A stretch of DNA of 64,000 bases from Sambucus nigra (Eukaryota; Streptophyta; Magnoliopsida; Dipsacales; Adoxaceae), in the NCBI GenBank assembly GCA_949130495.1, contig OX422219.1:264787111-264851110 (forward strand), written 5' to 3'. The translations under genes and the position numbers were made by a program. The notes below the pieces were generated by a model. The model searched no databases and was not told the origin of the DNA. It saw nothing but the letters and a program-made list of their open reading frames with translations. Below, one piece after another: positions 47,801-62,200 of this stretch. How positions within the stretch are numbered: the stretch's first letter is position 1; every line of letters starts with the position of its first letter.

Positions 47801-50800
47801 TTTGCATATTTCTTAACTTAGTATTAAAAACATGGCGTTAGAGGGTGAAAACTCGAAACAGCAAACGAACGGCCCCGTGGGTGGCACTAACACCTCCCAC
47901 GGGACCAAGGTAACTCGTAGGAGCTGGCCCCGCAGCTGCGGGTCTCCCGATTTGAGAGTACAATGATAATTTGCATATTTCTAGACTTAGCCTTAAAAAC
48001 ATGGCGTTAGAGGGTGAAAACTCGAAACAACCCCCGAACGGCCCCGTGGTTGGCACCAACACTTCCCACGGGACCAAGGTAACTCGTAGGAACTGACCCC
48101 GCATCCGCGGGTCTTCCGATTTGTGAGTACTACGGTAATTTTCATTTTTCTAGACTTAGGATTTAAAACATGAAGTTATTGGGTGAAAACTCAAAACAAC
48201 CCCCGAACGGCCCCGTGGGTGGCACCAACACCTCTGACGGGACCAACGTAACTCGTAGGAACTGACCTCGCAGCCACGGGTCTTTCGGTTCGAGAATACG
48301 ATGGTAATTTGCATATTTTTAGACTTAAGCAAAGCATGCCGTTAGAGGTTGAAAACTCGAAACATCCCCCGAACGGCCAGGTGGGTGGCACCAATACCTC
48401 CCACGGGATCAACGTAACTCGTAGGAACTGAGCCCATAGTCGCGGGACTCCTGGTTTGAGAATATGACGATAATTTGCATATTTCTTGACTTAGGCTTAA
48501 AAACATGGCGTTAGAGGGCACTAACACCTCCCACGGGACCAACGTAACTCGTAGGAACTGACCCCACAGTCGCGGGACTCCCGATTTGAGAATACGACGA
48601 TAATTTACATATTTCTTGACTTAGTCTTAAAAACATGGTGATAGAGGGTGAAAACTCGAAACAGCACCCGAACGGCCCCATGGGTGGCTCCAACACCTCC
48701 CACGGGACCAATGTAACTCGTAGAAACTGACCATACAGCCTCGGGTCTCCCAGTTTGAGAATACGACGGTAATTTGCATATTTCTTGACTTAGGCTTAAA
48801 AACATGGAGTTAGAGGGTGAAAACTTGAAACAACGCCCGAACGTCCCCGTGGGTAGCACCAACACCTCCCACGTGACCAATGTAACTTGTAGGAACTGAC
48901 CCTACAGCTGCAGGTCTCCCAGTTTGAGAATACGACGATAATTTCCATATTTCCTGACTTAGGCTTATAAACATGGCGTTAGAGGGTGAAAACTCGAAAC
49001 AGCCCCCGAACGGCCAGGTGGGTGGCAGCAACACCTCCCATGGGACCAACGTAACTCGTAGGAACTGACCCGCAGTCGCGGGACTCCCGGTTTGAGAATA
49101 CAATGATAATTTGCATATTTCTTGACTTAGGCTTAAAAACATAGTGTTCGAGAGTTAAAACTTGAAACAGCCCCCGAACGGACCCTTGGGTGGCACCAAC
49201 ACCTCCCACGGGACCAATGTAACTCGTAGGAACTGACCCGATAGCCGCGGGTCTCCCGGTTTGAGAATAGGATGATAATTTGCATATTTCTTGACTTAGG
49301 CTTAAAAATATGGCGTTAGAGGTTGAAAACTCGAAACAGCCCCCAAACGGCCCCGTGGATGGCACCAACACCTCCGACGAGACCAAGGTAACTCGTAGGA
49401 ATTGACCCCGCAGCCGCGGGGCTCCCAATTTGAGAGTACTACGGTAATTTACATATTTCTAGACATAGGCAAAACATGGCGTTAGAGGGTGAAAACTCGA
49501 AACATCCCCCGAACGGCCCTGTGGGTGGCACTAACACCAACCATGGGACCAAGGTAACTCCTTGGAACTGACCCCGCAGCTGCGGGTCTCCCGATTTGAG
49601 AGTATGATGATAATTTACATATTTCTAGACATAGGCTTTAAAACATGGCGTTAGAGGGTGAAAAACTCGAAACTGCCCCCGAACCCCGTGGGTGGCACCA
49701 ACACCTCCCACGGGACCAATGTAACTCGTAGGAACTGGCCCCGCAGTCGCGGGACTCCCAGCATGAGAATACGATGATAATTTGCATATTTCTTGACTTA
49801 TGCTTAAAAACATGGCGTTAGAGGGTGAAAACTCGAAACAGCCCCCGAACGGCCCCGTGGGTTGCACCAACACCTCCCACGGGACCAAGGTAACTCGTAG
49901 GAGCTGGCCCCGCAGCTACGGGTCTCCCGATTTGAGACTACGATGATAATTTGCATATTTCTAGACTTAGGCTTAAAAATATGGCATTAGAGGGTCAAAA
50001 CTCGAAACAGCCCCCGAACGGCCCCGTGGGTGGCACCAACACCTCGCACGGGACCAAGGTAACTCGTAGGAACAGACCCCGCATCCGCGGGCCTCCCGAT
50101 TTGTGAGTACTACGGTAATTTGCATTTTTCTAGACTTAGGATTAAAAACATGATGTTAGAGGGTGAAAACTCGAAACAACCCCCGAACGGCCCCGTGGGT
50201 GGCACCAACACCTCTGATGGGACCAACGTAACTCGTAGGAACTGACCTCGCAGCCGTGGGTCTTTCATTTTGAGAATACGATGGTAATTTGCATATTTCT
50301 AGACTTAAGCAAAACATGCCGTTAGAGGGTGAAAACTCGAAACATCCCCCGAACGGCCAGGTGGGTGGCACCAATAACTCCCACGGGACCAACGTAACTC
50401 GTAGGAACTGACCCCATAGTCGCGGGACTCCTGGTTTGAGAATACGACGATAATTTGAATATTTCTTAACTTAGGATTAAAAACATGGCGTTAGAGGGTG
50501 AAAACTCGAAACAGCCCCCGAACGGCCCCGTGGGTGGCACCAACACCTCCCACGGGACCAATGTAACTCGTAGAAACTGACCCCACAACCGCGGGTCTCC
50601 CGGTTTGAGAATACGATGGTAATTTGCATATTTATTGACTTAGTCTTAAAAACATGGCGTTAAAGGGTGAAAACTCGAAACATCCCTTGAACGTCCCCGT
50701 GGGTACCACCAACACCTCCAATGGGACCAATGTAACTCGTAGGAACTGACACCACAGCCGCGGGTCTCCCGGTTTGAGAATACGACGATAATTTTCATAT

Positions 50801-52364
50801 TTCTTGACTTAGGCTTAAAAACATGGCGTTAGAGGTTGAAAACTCTAAACAGCCCCCGAATGGCCAGGTGGGTGGCACCAACACCTCCCACGAGACCAAG
50901 GTAACTCGTAGGAATTGACCCCGCAGTCGCGGGTCTCTCGGTTTGAAAGTACTACGGTAATTTTCATATTTCTAGACTTAGGCTTAAAAACATGACGTTA
51001 GAGGATGAAAACTTGAAGTAGCCCCCGAACGGCCCCGTGGGTGGCACCAACACCTCCCACGGGACCAACGTAACTCGTAGGAACTGACCACGCAGCCGCG
51101 GGACTCCCGGTTTGTGAATATTGTAATAATTTGTATATTTCTTGACTTAGGCTTGAAAACATGACGTTAGAGGGTGAAAACTCGAAACAGCCTCCGAACG
51201 GCCCTGTGGGTGGCACCAACACCTACCACGGAACCAACGTAACTCGTAGGAACTGACCTCGCTGCCGCGGGTCTCTCGGTTTGAGAATACGATGGTAATT
51301 TTTTTAATTCTAGACTTAAGCAAAACATGGCGTTAGAGGGTGAAAACTCGAAACAGCCTCCGAACGGCCAGGTGGGTGGCACCAACACCTCCCACGGGAC
51401 CAACGTAACTCGTAGGAACTGACCCCACAGTCGCGGGACTCCCGGTTTGAGAATATGACGATAATTTGTATATTTCTTGACTTAGGCTTAAAAACGTGGC
51501 GTTAGAAGGTGAAAACTCGAAACATCCCCCGAACGGCCCCGTGGGTGGCACCAACACCTCCCACGGGACCAATGTGACTCGTAGGAACTGACCGCGCAGC
51601 CGCGGGACTGTTGGTTTGAGAATACGACTGTAATTTGCATATTTCAAGACTTATGGTTAAAAACTTGGTGTTAGTGCGTGAAAACCCGAAACAGCCCCCG
51701 AACGGCCCCGTGGTTGGCACCAACATCTCTCAAGGGACCAATGTAACACGTAGCAACTGACCGTGTAGCCCTAGGACTCCCGGTTTGAGAATACGACGTT
51801 AATTTGCATATTTCTGGACTTAGGCTTAAAAACCTGGCTTTTAGAGGGTGAAAACCCGAAACAGCCCCCCAACGGCCCCGTGGGTGGCACCAACACCTAC
51901 CACGGGACCAATGTGACTCGTAGGAACTGACCTCACAGCCGCAGGTCTCCCGGTTTGAGAGTACTATGGTAAAATTGTAAAAAAATAAACTTAAGCATAA
52001 AAACATGCCATCGAAGGGTGAAAATGTAAAATAGCCTTAAAACGGTCCCGTAAGAGTCACGAACCCCTCGTACGGGACTAATGTGACTCGTAGGAACCGA
52101 TCGCGTAGTCACGGGGCTCCCGATTTGAGTGTATGATGTAAATTTGTAAAAAGTTAGACTTAAGCATTAAAATATGCCATCGAAGGGTGAAAATGTAAAA
52201 TAGCCATAAAATGGTCCCGTAAGAGTCACGAACACCTCGCACGGGACCAATGTGACTCGTAGGAACCGACCACGTAGTAATGGGGCTTTCGGGTTGAGTG
52301 TACGACATAAATTTGCAAAAAGTTAGACTTGCATGCCATCGAATGGTGAAAACGTAAAACAACC
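35886..52364. repeat. Main satellite array, about 169-bp monomers (family B, ending in A)
   Basis: About 97 tandem monomers. A typical unit has ATGGCGTTAGAGGGTGAAAA, CGAACGGCCCCGTGGGTGGC, ACCAACACCTCCCACGGGAC, AACTCGTAGGAACTGACCCC, GCCGCGGGTCTCCCGGTTTG and ATAATTTGCATATTTCTTGA and counts to 169 bp. A recurrent variant with GACTTAAGCAAAACATG is 3-4 bp shorter. At about 51965 one monomer changes to the A type, which runs to 52364, mirroring 34305-34870. Repeated minus-strand ORFs of about 79 codons come from monomer sequence and have no independent support as genes. Confidence 0.97.
38050..42600. repeat. Higher-order repeat of 13-14 satellite monomers
   Basis: Diagnostic monomer variants recur in the same order. 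Blocks ending at 38313 and 38986 recur at 40672 and 41345 (offset 2359, 14 monomers). The run starting AACATGATGTTAGAGGG at 39751 recurs at 41941, and an 8-bp-shortened CCCATGGCCCC monomer at 40291 recurs at 42481 (offset 2190, 13 monomers). The offset change of 169 shows one monomer gained or lost between copies. Confidence 0.85.
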
Positions 52365-52683
52365 TTGTAGCGGAACTCTGTTAAAAATCAGAACTCAGTT
52401 AATCCGGTAAGAAGAAAATCACGGGGACATCTTGTAGCAGCATCTTGAGGTTCCATTGATAAACCACGGTGAAAAGTGAAAATAGAGAAGCTTAACAGTG
52501 ATAAATCATACTTGATGAAACAAAAGATTCAACAAAAATATATTAAAACAAATTCGTGAGGTATACCTCGTTTTTGGAAGCAACGTGAAACCCCCAATCC
52601 AAAAACTTAACAGATATGCCAGTGTATACATGTTTGTGTGTGTGTTTGTGTGCGCGCACGTGTGTGTGTGTGTGAGTGGGAAA

Positions 52684-52716
52684 GGGGGGAGGGGATGGGG
52701 CAGGGGCGGGCCGGGG
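52684..52716 (+). other. G-quadruplex-type run, copy 2
   Basis: Five G runs of four or more and one GGG within 33 bases. It differs in detail from copy 1 but keeps the G4 pattern. Confidence 0.8.
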
Positions 52717-52723
52717 CAGTGTT

Positions 52724-52795
52724 GCATATATATGCAGTTGCTTCTGCATATATATGCAACTGCTGCATATATATGCAGTGCGTATATATGCAGAT
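52724..52795. repeat. Palindromic AT minisatellite, copy 2
   Basis: Same GCATATATATGCAACTGCT units as 35211-35390 but only three to four of them. Confidence 0.9.
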
Positions 52796-52825
52796 GCCGC
52801 TTACAATCGACTTTTGATGAAGGTT

Positions 52826-52933
52826 TGCCTATGTATAGAACGCAAGTTCGTGTGCCAAGTCATCATTCACGTCCACCCCTTGCTCTTGGTCAATGTTAAT
52901 AGAAAGGTTGTGTATCCAATCCACATTATCAGT
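52826..52933 (-). pseudogene. EBP2: EBP2 exon fragment, copy 2
   Basis: Minus strand DWIHNLSINIDQEQGV then DVNDDLAHELAFYT followed by a TAG stop at 52829-52831. It differs from copy 1 at several residues, including Glu to Gly and Arg to His, so the duplication has had time to decay. Confidence 0.75.
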
Positions 52934-53291
52934 AGACCATCCTTGTTGTATAGATCTAATAAATATTTATAATGTGCCTACCTCTATTCAAACTGTCCGA
53001 AATTGCACCCTTGTTGTTGTGACAAAGAAATCCACATTGACCGGGGGTTTATCCTCCACATTTGCCTCCGTGGGTACACAATATCCCTCCTACCAATAAG
53101 CACCAAGGGTACGCTTATTTAAAGTAATGAAAAGTAATTGTTTGTCACTGCATCGACATACCTGGAAAATAAAACCAAACAATCATGTCAAGTTTGCAAT
53201 GGGTTTGAAATCCTAAATGTTTTCGAGACTATCCAATATCCTAACCATCTGCAATAATTAAGGCTCTAAATCAATCAACCATCCATAACCG

Positions 53292-56200
53292 CGGGTGAAA
53301 ACTCGAAAACTCGAAAAATCCCCTGCACGTCCCCATGGGTAGCACGAACACCTCCCACGGGACCAAGGTAACTCGTAAGAACTGACCCCACAGCCGCGGG
53401 TCTCCCGATTTGAGAGTACTACGATAATTTGCATATTTCTAGAGTTAGGCTTAAAAACATGATGTTAGAGGGTGAAAACTCGAAACAACCCCCGAATTGC
53501 CCCGTGGGTGGCACCAACACCTCACACGGGACCAACAGAACCCGTAGGAACTGACCCCGCAGCCGTGGGTCTCCCGGTTTGAGAATGTGATGGTAATTTT
53601 CATATTTCTAGACCAAAGCAAAACATGGCGCTAGAGGGTGAAAACTTGAAATAGCCCCCGAACGGCCAGGTGGGTGACACCAACACCCCCCACGGGACCA
53701 ATGTAACTTGTAGGAACTGACCCCGCAGTTTCGGGACTTTCGATTTGAGAATACGATGATAATTTGCATATTTCTTGACTTAGGCTTAAAAACATGGCGT
53801 TAGAGGGTGAAAACTCCAAAACAGCCCCCCGAACGGCCACGTGGGTGGCACCAACACCTCCCACGGGACCAATGTAACTCGTAGGAACTGACCCCATAGC
53901 CGCGGGTCTCCCGGTTTGAGAATACGATGATAATTTGCATATTTCTTGACTTAGGCTTAAAAACATGGCGTTAGAGGGTGAAAACTCGAAACAGCCCCCG
54001 AACTTCCCCGTGGGTAGAACCAACACCTCCCACCTTACCAATGTAAGTTGTAAGAATTGACCCCACAGCCGCAGGTCTCCCGGTTTGAGAATACGACGAT
54101 AATTTGCATATTTCCTGACTTAGGCTTAAAAACATGGCGTTAGAGGGTGAAAACTTGAAATAGCCCCCGAACGGCCTGGTGGGTGGCAACAACACCTCCC
54201 ACGGGACCAACGTAACTCGTAGGAACTAACCCCGTAATCGCGGGACTCCTGGTTTGATAATAAGACGATAATTTGCATATTTCTTGACTTAGGCTTAAAA
54301 ACATGGCGTTAAAGGGTGAAAACTAGAAACAGCCCCTGAACGGCCCCGTGGGTGGCACCAACACCTCCCATGGGACCATTGTAACTCGTAGGAACTGACC
54401 CCATAGCCGCGGGTCTCCCGATTTCAGAATATGATGATAATTTGCATATTTCTTGACGTAGGCTTAAAAACATGGCGTCAGACGGTGAAAACTCGAAACA
54501 GACCCCGAACGTCCCCGTAGGTAGCACCAACACCTCCCACGGGACCAATGTAACTAGTAGGAACTGACCCCACAGCCATGGATCTCCCGGTTTGAGAATA
54601 CGATGTAATTTGCATATTTCTTGACTTAGGCTTAAAAACATGGCGTTAGAGGGTGAAAACTCAAAACAGCCCCCAAACGGCCCCGTGGGTGGCACCAACA
54701 CCTCCCACGAGACCAAGGTAACTCGTAGGAATTGACCCCGCGGCCGCGGGTCTCCAAATTTGATAGTACTACGGTAATTGGCATATTTCTAGACATAGGC
54801 AAAACATGGCGTTGGAGGGTGAAAACTCGAAACAGCCCCTGAACGGCCCCGTGGGTGGCACCAACACCTACCATGGGACCAAGGTAAGTCGTTGGAACTA
54901 ACTCTGCAGCCGCGGGTCTCCCGATTTGAGAGTACGATGATAATTTGTATATTTCTAGACTTATGCTTTAAAACATGGCGTTAGAGGGTGAAAAATCAAA
55001 ACAGCCCCCGAACGGCCCCGTGGTGGTGGCACCAACACCTCCCACGGGACCAACGTAACTCGTAGGAACTGACCCCGCAGCCGCGGGACTCCCGGTTTGA
55101 GAATACGACAATAATTTATATATTTCTTGACTTAGGCTTAAAAACATGACGTTAGAGGGTGAAAACTCAAAATAGCCCTCGAACGGCCCCGTGGGTGGCA
55201 CCAACACCTCCCACGAGACCAACGTAACTCGTAGGAACTAACCCCGCAGCCGCGGGACTCCCGATTTGAGAATATGGCAATAATTTGTATATTTCTTTAC
55301 TTAGGCTTAAAAACATGGCGTTAGAGGGTGAAAACTCGAAACAGCCCCCCGAATGGCCTCGTGGGTGGCATCAACACCTCCCACGGGACCAATATAACTC
55401 GTAGGAACTCACCCCATAGCCGCGGGTCTCCTGGTTTAAGAATATGATGATAATTTGCATATTTCTTGACTTAGACTTAAAAACATGGTGTTAGAGGGTG
55501 AAAACTCGAAACAGCCCCCGAACGTTCCCGTGGGTAGCACCAACACCTCCCACATGACCAATGTAACTTGTAGGAACGGACCCCACAGCCGCAGGTCTCC
55601 TGGTTTGAGAATATGATGATAATTAGCGTATTTCCTGACTTAGGCTTAAACACATGGCGTTAGAGGGTGAAAACTCGAAACAGCCCTCGAACTGCCAGGT
55701 GGGTGGCAGCAACACCTCCCACGGGACCAATGTAACTCGTAGGAACTGACCCCGCAGTCGCGGGACTCCGGGTTTGAGAACACGATGATAATTTGCATAT
55801 TTCTTGACTTAGGCTTAAAAACATGACGTTAGAGGGTGAAAACTCAAAACAGCCCCCGAACGGCCCCGTGGGTGGCACTTACACCTCCCACGGGACCAAT
55901 GTAACTCGTAGGAACTAACCCTGCAGCCGTTGGTCTCCCGGTTTGAGAATACGACGGTAATTGGCGTATTTCTAGACATAAGCAAAAGATGCCGTTAGAG
56001 GGTGAAAACTCGAAATAGCTCCCGAACGGCCCCGTGGGTGGCACCAATACCTCCCACAGGACGAAGGTAACTCATAGGAACTGACCTCGCAACCGCGGGT
56101 CTCCCGGTTTGAGAATACGACAGTAATTTGTGTATTTCTAGACTTAAGCAATATATGGCGTTAGAGGCTGAAAACTCGAAACAACCCTCGAACGGTCCCG

Positions 56201-59200
56201 TGGGTGGCACCAACACCTCCCACGGGACCAATGTAACTCGTAGGAACTGACCCCGCAGCCGCGGGACTCCCGATTTGAGAATACGACGATAATTTGTATA
56301 TTTCTTGACTTAGTCTTAAAAACATGACGTTAGAGGGTGAAAACTCGAAATAACCCCCGAACGGCCCCGTGGGTGGCACCAACACCTTCCACGGGACCAA
56401 GGTAACTCGTAGGAACTGACCCCGCAGCCGCGGGTCTCCCGGTTTGAGAGTACGACAATAATTTACATATTTCTAGACTTAGGCTTAAAAACATGGCGTT
56501 AGAGGGTGAAAACTCGAAACAACCCTCGAATGGCCCCGTAGGTGGCACCAACACCTCCCACGGGACCAAGGTAACTCGTAGGAACTCATCCCGCAGCCAC
56601 AGGTCTCCCGGTTTGTGAGTTCTATGGTAATTTATGTTTTTTTAGACATAGGCTTAAAAACATGACGTTAAAGGGTGAAAACTCGAAACACCCCCCGACG
56701 GCCTCTGGGTGGCACCAACACCTCTCACGGGACAAACGTAACTCGTAGGAACTGACCCACAGCCGCGGGTCTTTCGATTTGAGAATACGACGGTAATTTG
56801 CATATTTATAAACTTAAGCAAAACATGCCGTTAGAGGGTGAAAACTCAAAATAGCCACCGAACTGCCAGGTGGGTGGCACCAACACCTCCCACGGGACCA
56901 ACGTAACTCGTAGGAACTGACCCCACAGTCGCGCGACTCCCGATTTGAGAATATGATGATAATTTGCATATTTCTTAACTTAGGCTTAAAAACATGGTGT
57001 TAGAGGGTGAAAACTCAAAATAGCCCCCGAACGTCCCCGTGGGTAGCACCAACACCTCCCACGGGACCAATGTAACTCGTAGGAACTAACCCCACAGTCG
57101 TGGGTCTCCCGGTTTGAGAATAGGACGATAATTTGCATAGTTCTTGACTTAGGCTTAAAAACATGGCGTTAGAGGGTGAAAACTCGAAACAGACCCCTAA
57201 CGGCCTGGTGGTTGGCACCAACACCTCCCACGAGACCAAGGTAACTCGTAGGAACTGACCCCGCAGCCGCGGGACTCTCGGTTTGAGAGTACTACGGTAA
57301 TTTGCATATTTCTAGACTTAGGCTTAAAAACATGACGTTAGAGGGTGAAAACTCGAAATAGCCCCGAACGGCCCCGTGGGTGGCACCAACACCTCCCACG
57401 GGACCAAGGTAACTCGTAGGAACTGACCCCGCATCCACGGGTCTCTCGGTTTGAGAGTACGATGATAATTTGCATATTTCTAGACTTAGGCTTTAAAACA
57501 TGGCGTTAGAGGGTGAAAACTCGAAACAGCACCCGAACATCCCCGTGGGTGGCACCAACACCTCCCACGGGACAAACGTAACTCGTAGGAGCAGACCCCG
57601 CAGCCGCGGGACTCCCGATTTGACAATATGGTAATAATTTGTATATTTCTTGACTTAGGATTGAAAAGATGACATTAGAGGGTGAAAACTCGAAACATCC
57701 CCCGAACGGCCCCGTGGCTGGCACCAACACCTCCCACGGGACCAACGTAACTAGTGGGAGCAGACCCCACAACCGCGGGTCTCCCGGTTTGAGAATATGA
57801 TGATAATTTACATATTTCTTGGCTTAGGCTTAAAAACATGGCGTTAGAGGGTGAAAACTCGAAACAGCCCTTGAACGTCCCCGTGGGTACCACCAACACC
57901 TCCCACGGAACCAAGGTAACTCGTAGGAACTGACCCTGCAGCCGCGGGTCTCCCGATTTGAGAATACGATGATAATTTACATGTTTGTTGACTTAGGCTT
58001 AAAAACATGGCGTTAGAGGGTGAAAACTCGAAACAGCCCTTGAACGTCCCGTGGGTACCACCAACACCTCCCACGGGACCAACGTAACTTGTAGGAACTG
58101 ACCCCACAGTCGCGGGACTCCCGATTTGAGAATACGACGATAATTTGCATATTTCTTAACTTAGGCTTAAAACATGGCGTTAGAGGGTGAAAACTCGAAA
58201 CAGCCCCCGAACGGCCCCATAGGTGGCATCACACCTCCCACGGTACCAAGGAAACTCGTAGGAACTGACCCCGCAGCCGCGGGTCTCTGGGTTTGAGAAT
58301 ACGATGATAATTTGCATGTTTCTTGACTTAGGCTTTAAAACATGGCGTTAGAGGGTGAAAACTCGAAACAGCCCTTGAACGTCCCCGTGGGTACCACCAA
58401 CACCTCCCACGGGACCAACGTAACTTGTAGGAACTGACCCCACAGCCGCGGGACTCTCGGTTTGAGAATACGATGATAATTTGCATATTTCTTGACTTAG
58501 GCTTAAAAACATGGCGTTAGAGGGTGAAAACTCGAAACAGCCCCTGAACGGCCCCGTGGGTTGCTCCAACACCTCCCACGGGACCAATGTAACTCGTAGG
58601 AACTGACCCCACGGCCGCGGGTCTCCCGGTTTGAGAATACGACGATAATTTGAATATTTCTTGACTTAGGCTTAAAAACATGGCGTTAGAGGGTGAAAAC
58701 TCAAAACAGCCACCGAACGGCCCCGTGGGTGGCACCAACACCTCCCACGGCACCAAGGTAAGTCGTAGGAACTGACCCCGCAGCCGCGGGTCTACCGGTT
58801 TGAGAGTACTATGGTAATTTGCATATTTCTAGACTTAGGCTTGAAAACATGACGTTAGAGGGTGAAAACTCGAAACAGCCCCCGAACGGCCCCGTGGGTG
58901 GCACCAACGCCTCCCACGGGACCGAGGTAACTCGTAGGAACTGACCCCGCAGCCGTGGGTCTCTCGGTTTGAGAGTACGACAATAATTTTCCTATTTCTG
59001 GACTTAGGCTTTAAAACATGGCGTTAGAGGGTGAAAACTTGAAACAGCACCCGATCGGCACCGTGGGTGGCTCCAACACCTCCCGCGTGACCAACGTAAC
59101 TCGTAGGAAGAGACCCCGCAGCCGTGGGACTCCCGGTTTGAGAATATGGCAATAATTTGTATATTTCTTTACTTAGGCTTAAAAACATGGCGTTAGAGGG

Positions 59201-62200
59201 TGAAAACTCGAAACAGCCCCCCGAACGGCCCCGTGGGTGGCATCAACACCTCCCACGGGACCAATGTAACTCGTAGGAACTCACCCCACAGCCGCGGGTC
59301 TCCTGATTTAAGAATACGATGATAATTTGCATATTTCTTGACTTAGGCTTAAAAACATGGTGTTAGAGGGTGAAAACTCGAAACAGCCTCCGAACGTCCC
59401 CGTGGGTACCACCAACACCTCCCACGTGACCAATGTAACTCGTAAGAACTGACCCCATAGCCGCAGGTCTCCCGGTTTTAGAATATGACGTTAATTTGCA
59501 TATTTCCTGACTTAGGCTTAAAAACATGGCGTTAGGGGGTGAAAACTCAAAACTGCACCCGAACGGCCAGGTGGGTGGCAGCAAGACCTCCCACGGTACC
59601 AATGTAACCCGTAGGAACTGACACCGTAGTCGCGGGACTCCCGGTTTGAGAATACGATGATAATTTGCATATTTCTTGACTTATGCTTAAAAACATGACG
59701 TTAGAGGGTGAAAACTCAAAATAGCCCCCGAACGGCCCCGTGGGTGGCACCAACACCTCCCACGGGACCTACGTAACTCGTAAGAACTGACCCCGCAGCC
59801 ACTGGTCTCCCGATTTGAGAATACAGCGGTAATTGGTTTGAGAATACAGCGGGTCACTCGGTTTGAGAATATGACGGTAATTTGTGTATTTCTAGACTTA
59901 AGCAATATACGGCGTTAGAGGTTGAAAACTCAAAACAGCCCTCAAACGGTCCTGTGGGTGGCACCAACACCTCCCACGGGACCAACGTAAATCGTAGGAA
60001 CTGACCCCACAGCCGCGGGACTCCCGATTGGAGAATACCACGATAATTTGCATATTTCTTGACTTAGTCTTAAAAACATGGCGTTAGAGGGTGAAAACTC
60101 GAAACATCCCCAGAACGGCCCCGTGGGTGGCACCAACACCTCACACGGGACCAAGGTAACTTGTAGGAACTGATCCCGCAGCCGCAGGTCTCTCGATTTG
60201 TGAGTACTACGGTAATTTACGTTTTTCTAGACTTAGGCTTAAAAACATGATGTTAGAGGGTGAAAACTCGAAACAACCCCGAACGGCCCCGTGCTTGGCA
60301 AAAACACCTCTGACGGGAAGAACGTAACTCGTAGGAACTGACCCCGCAGCCGCGGGTATTTTGGTTCGAGAATACGACGGTAATTTCCATTTTTCTACAC
60401 TTAAGCAAAACATGCCCTTAGAGGGTGAAAACTCAAAATAGCCACCAAACGGCCAGGTGGGTGGCACCAACACCTCCCACGGGACCAACATAACTCGCAG
60501 GAACTGACCCCACTGTCGCGGGACTCCCGATTTGAGAATACGACGACAATTTTCATATTTCCCGACTTAGGCATAAAAACATGACGTTAGAGGGTGAAAA
60601 CTCGAAACACCCCCCAAACGGCCCTGTGGGTGGCACCAACACCTCTGACGGGACCAATATAACTCGTAAAAACTGACCCCGCAGCCGCGGGTCTCCTGGT
60701 TTGAGATTACGACGATAATTTGCATATTTCTAGACTTAGGCTTAAAAACATGGCGTTAGAGGGTGAAAACTCGAAACAGCCCCCGAACGGCCCCGTGGGT
60801 GGCATCAACACCTCCCACGGGACAAAGGTAACTCGTAGGAACTGACCCCCCAGTCGATGGACTCCCGGTTTGAGAATATGATGATAACTTGCATATTTCT
60901 TGACTTAGGGTTAAAAACATGGCTTTAGAGGGTGAAAACTCGAAACAGCCCCCGAACGAGCCCGTGGGTGGCATCAACACCTCCAACGGGAGTAAGGTAA
61001 CTCGTAGGAACTGACCCTGCAGCCGCGGGTCTCCCGATTTGAGAATACGATGATAATTTGCATATTTCTTGACTTAGGCTTCAAACATGGCGTTAGAGGG
61101 TGAAAACTCGAAACATCCCTTGACCGTCCCCGTGGGTACCACCAACACCTCCCACGGGACCAACGTAACTCGTAGGAACTGACCCCACAGTCGTGAGACT
61201 CCCGGTTTGAGAATACGATGATAATTAACATATTTCTTGACTTAGGCTTAAAAACATGCCGTTAGAGGGTGAAAACTCGAAACAGCCCCCGAACGGCCCC
61301 GTGGGTTGCACCAACACCTCTCACGGGACCAAGGTAACTCGTAGGAACTGACCCCGCAACCGCGGGTCTCCCGGTTTGAGAGTACGACGATAATTTGCAT
61401 ATTTCTAGACTTAGGCTTAAAAACATGGCGTTAGAGGATGAAAACTTGAAAAAGCTCCGAACGGCCCCATGGATGGCACCAACACCTCCCACGGGACCAA
61501 GGTAACTCGTAGGAACTGACCCCGCAGTCCAGGGTGTCCCGGTTTGAGAGTACAATGGTAATTTGCAAATTTGTAGACTTAGGCTTAAAAACATGACGTT
61601 TGAGGGTGAAAACTCGAAACAGCCTCCGAAAGGCCCCTTGGGTGGCACAAACACCTCCCGTGGGACCAAGGTAGTTCGTAGGAACTGACCCCGGAGCCGC
61701 GGGTCTCCCGGTTTTAGACTACAATGATAATTTGCATATTTCTAGACTTAGGCTTTAAAACATGGCATTAGAGGGTGAAAACTCAAAACAGGGCCTGAAC
61801 GACCCCGTGGGTTGCACCAACATCTCCCACGGGACCAACGTAACTCGTAGGAACAGACCCCGTAGCCGCGGGACTCCCGATTTGAGAATACGGCAATAAT
61901 TTGTATATTTCTTGACTTAAGCTTGAAAACATGACGTTAGACGGTGAAAACTCGAAACAGCCCCCGAACGGCCTCGTGGGTGGCACCAACACCTCCCACG
62001 GGACCAACGTAACTCGTAGGAACTGACCCCGCAACCGCGGGTCTCCCGGTTTAAGAATACGAGGGTAATTTGCATATTTCAAGACTTAAGCAAAACATGG
62101 CGTTAGAGGGTGAAAACCTGAAACAGCTCCCGAACGACCCCGTGGGTGGCAACAACACCTCCAATGGGACCAACGTAACTCGTAGGAACTGACCCCGCAG

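Larger units (their letters stand above)
52365..53291. other. Non-satellite insert, copy 2
   Basis: Same order of parts as insert 1: unique part, GT tract, G-rich run, shortened palindromic minisatellite, EBP2 fragment, unidentified tail. It is flanked on both sides by the same satellite variants as copy 1. Confidence 0.9.
51500..54950. repeat. Large duplicated segment, copy 2
   Basis: Partner of 33840-37543. It has fewer A-type monomers and a shorter palindromic minisatellite. It has a short extra piece near 52372-52396 duplicating GGAACTCTGTT/AGAACTCAGTT. Confidence 0.85.
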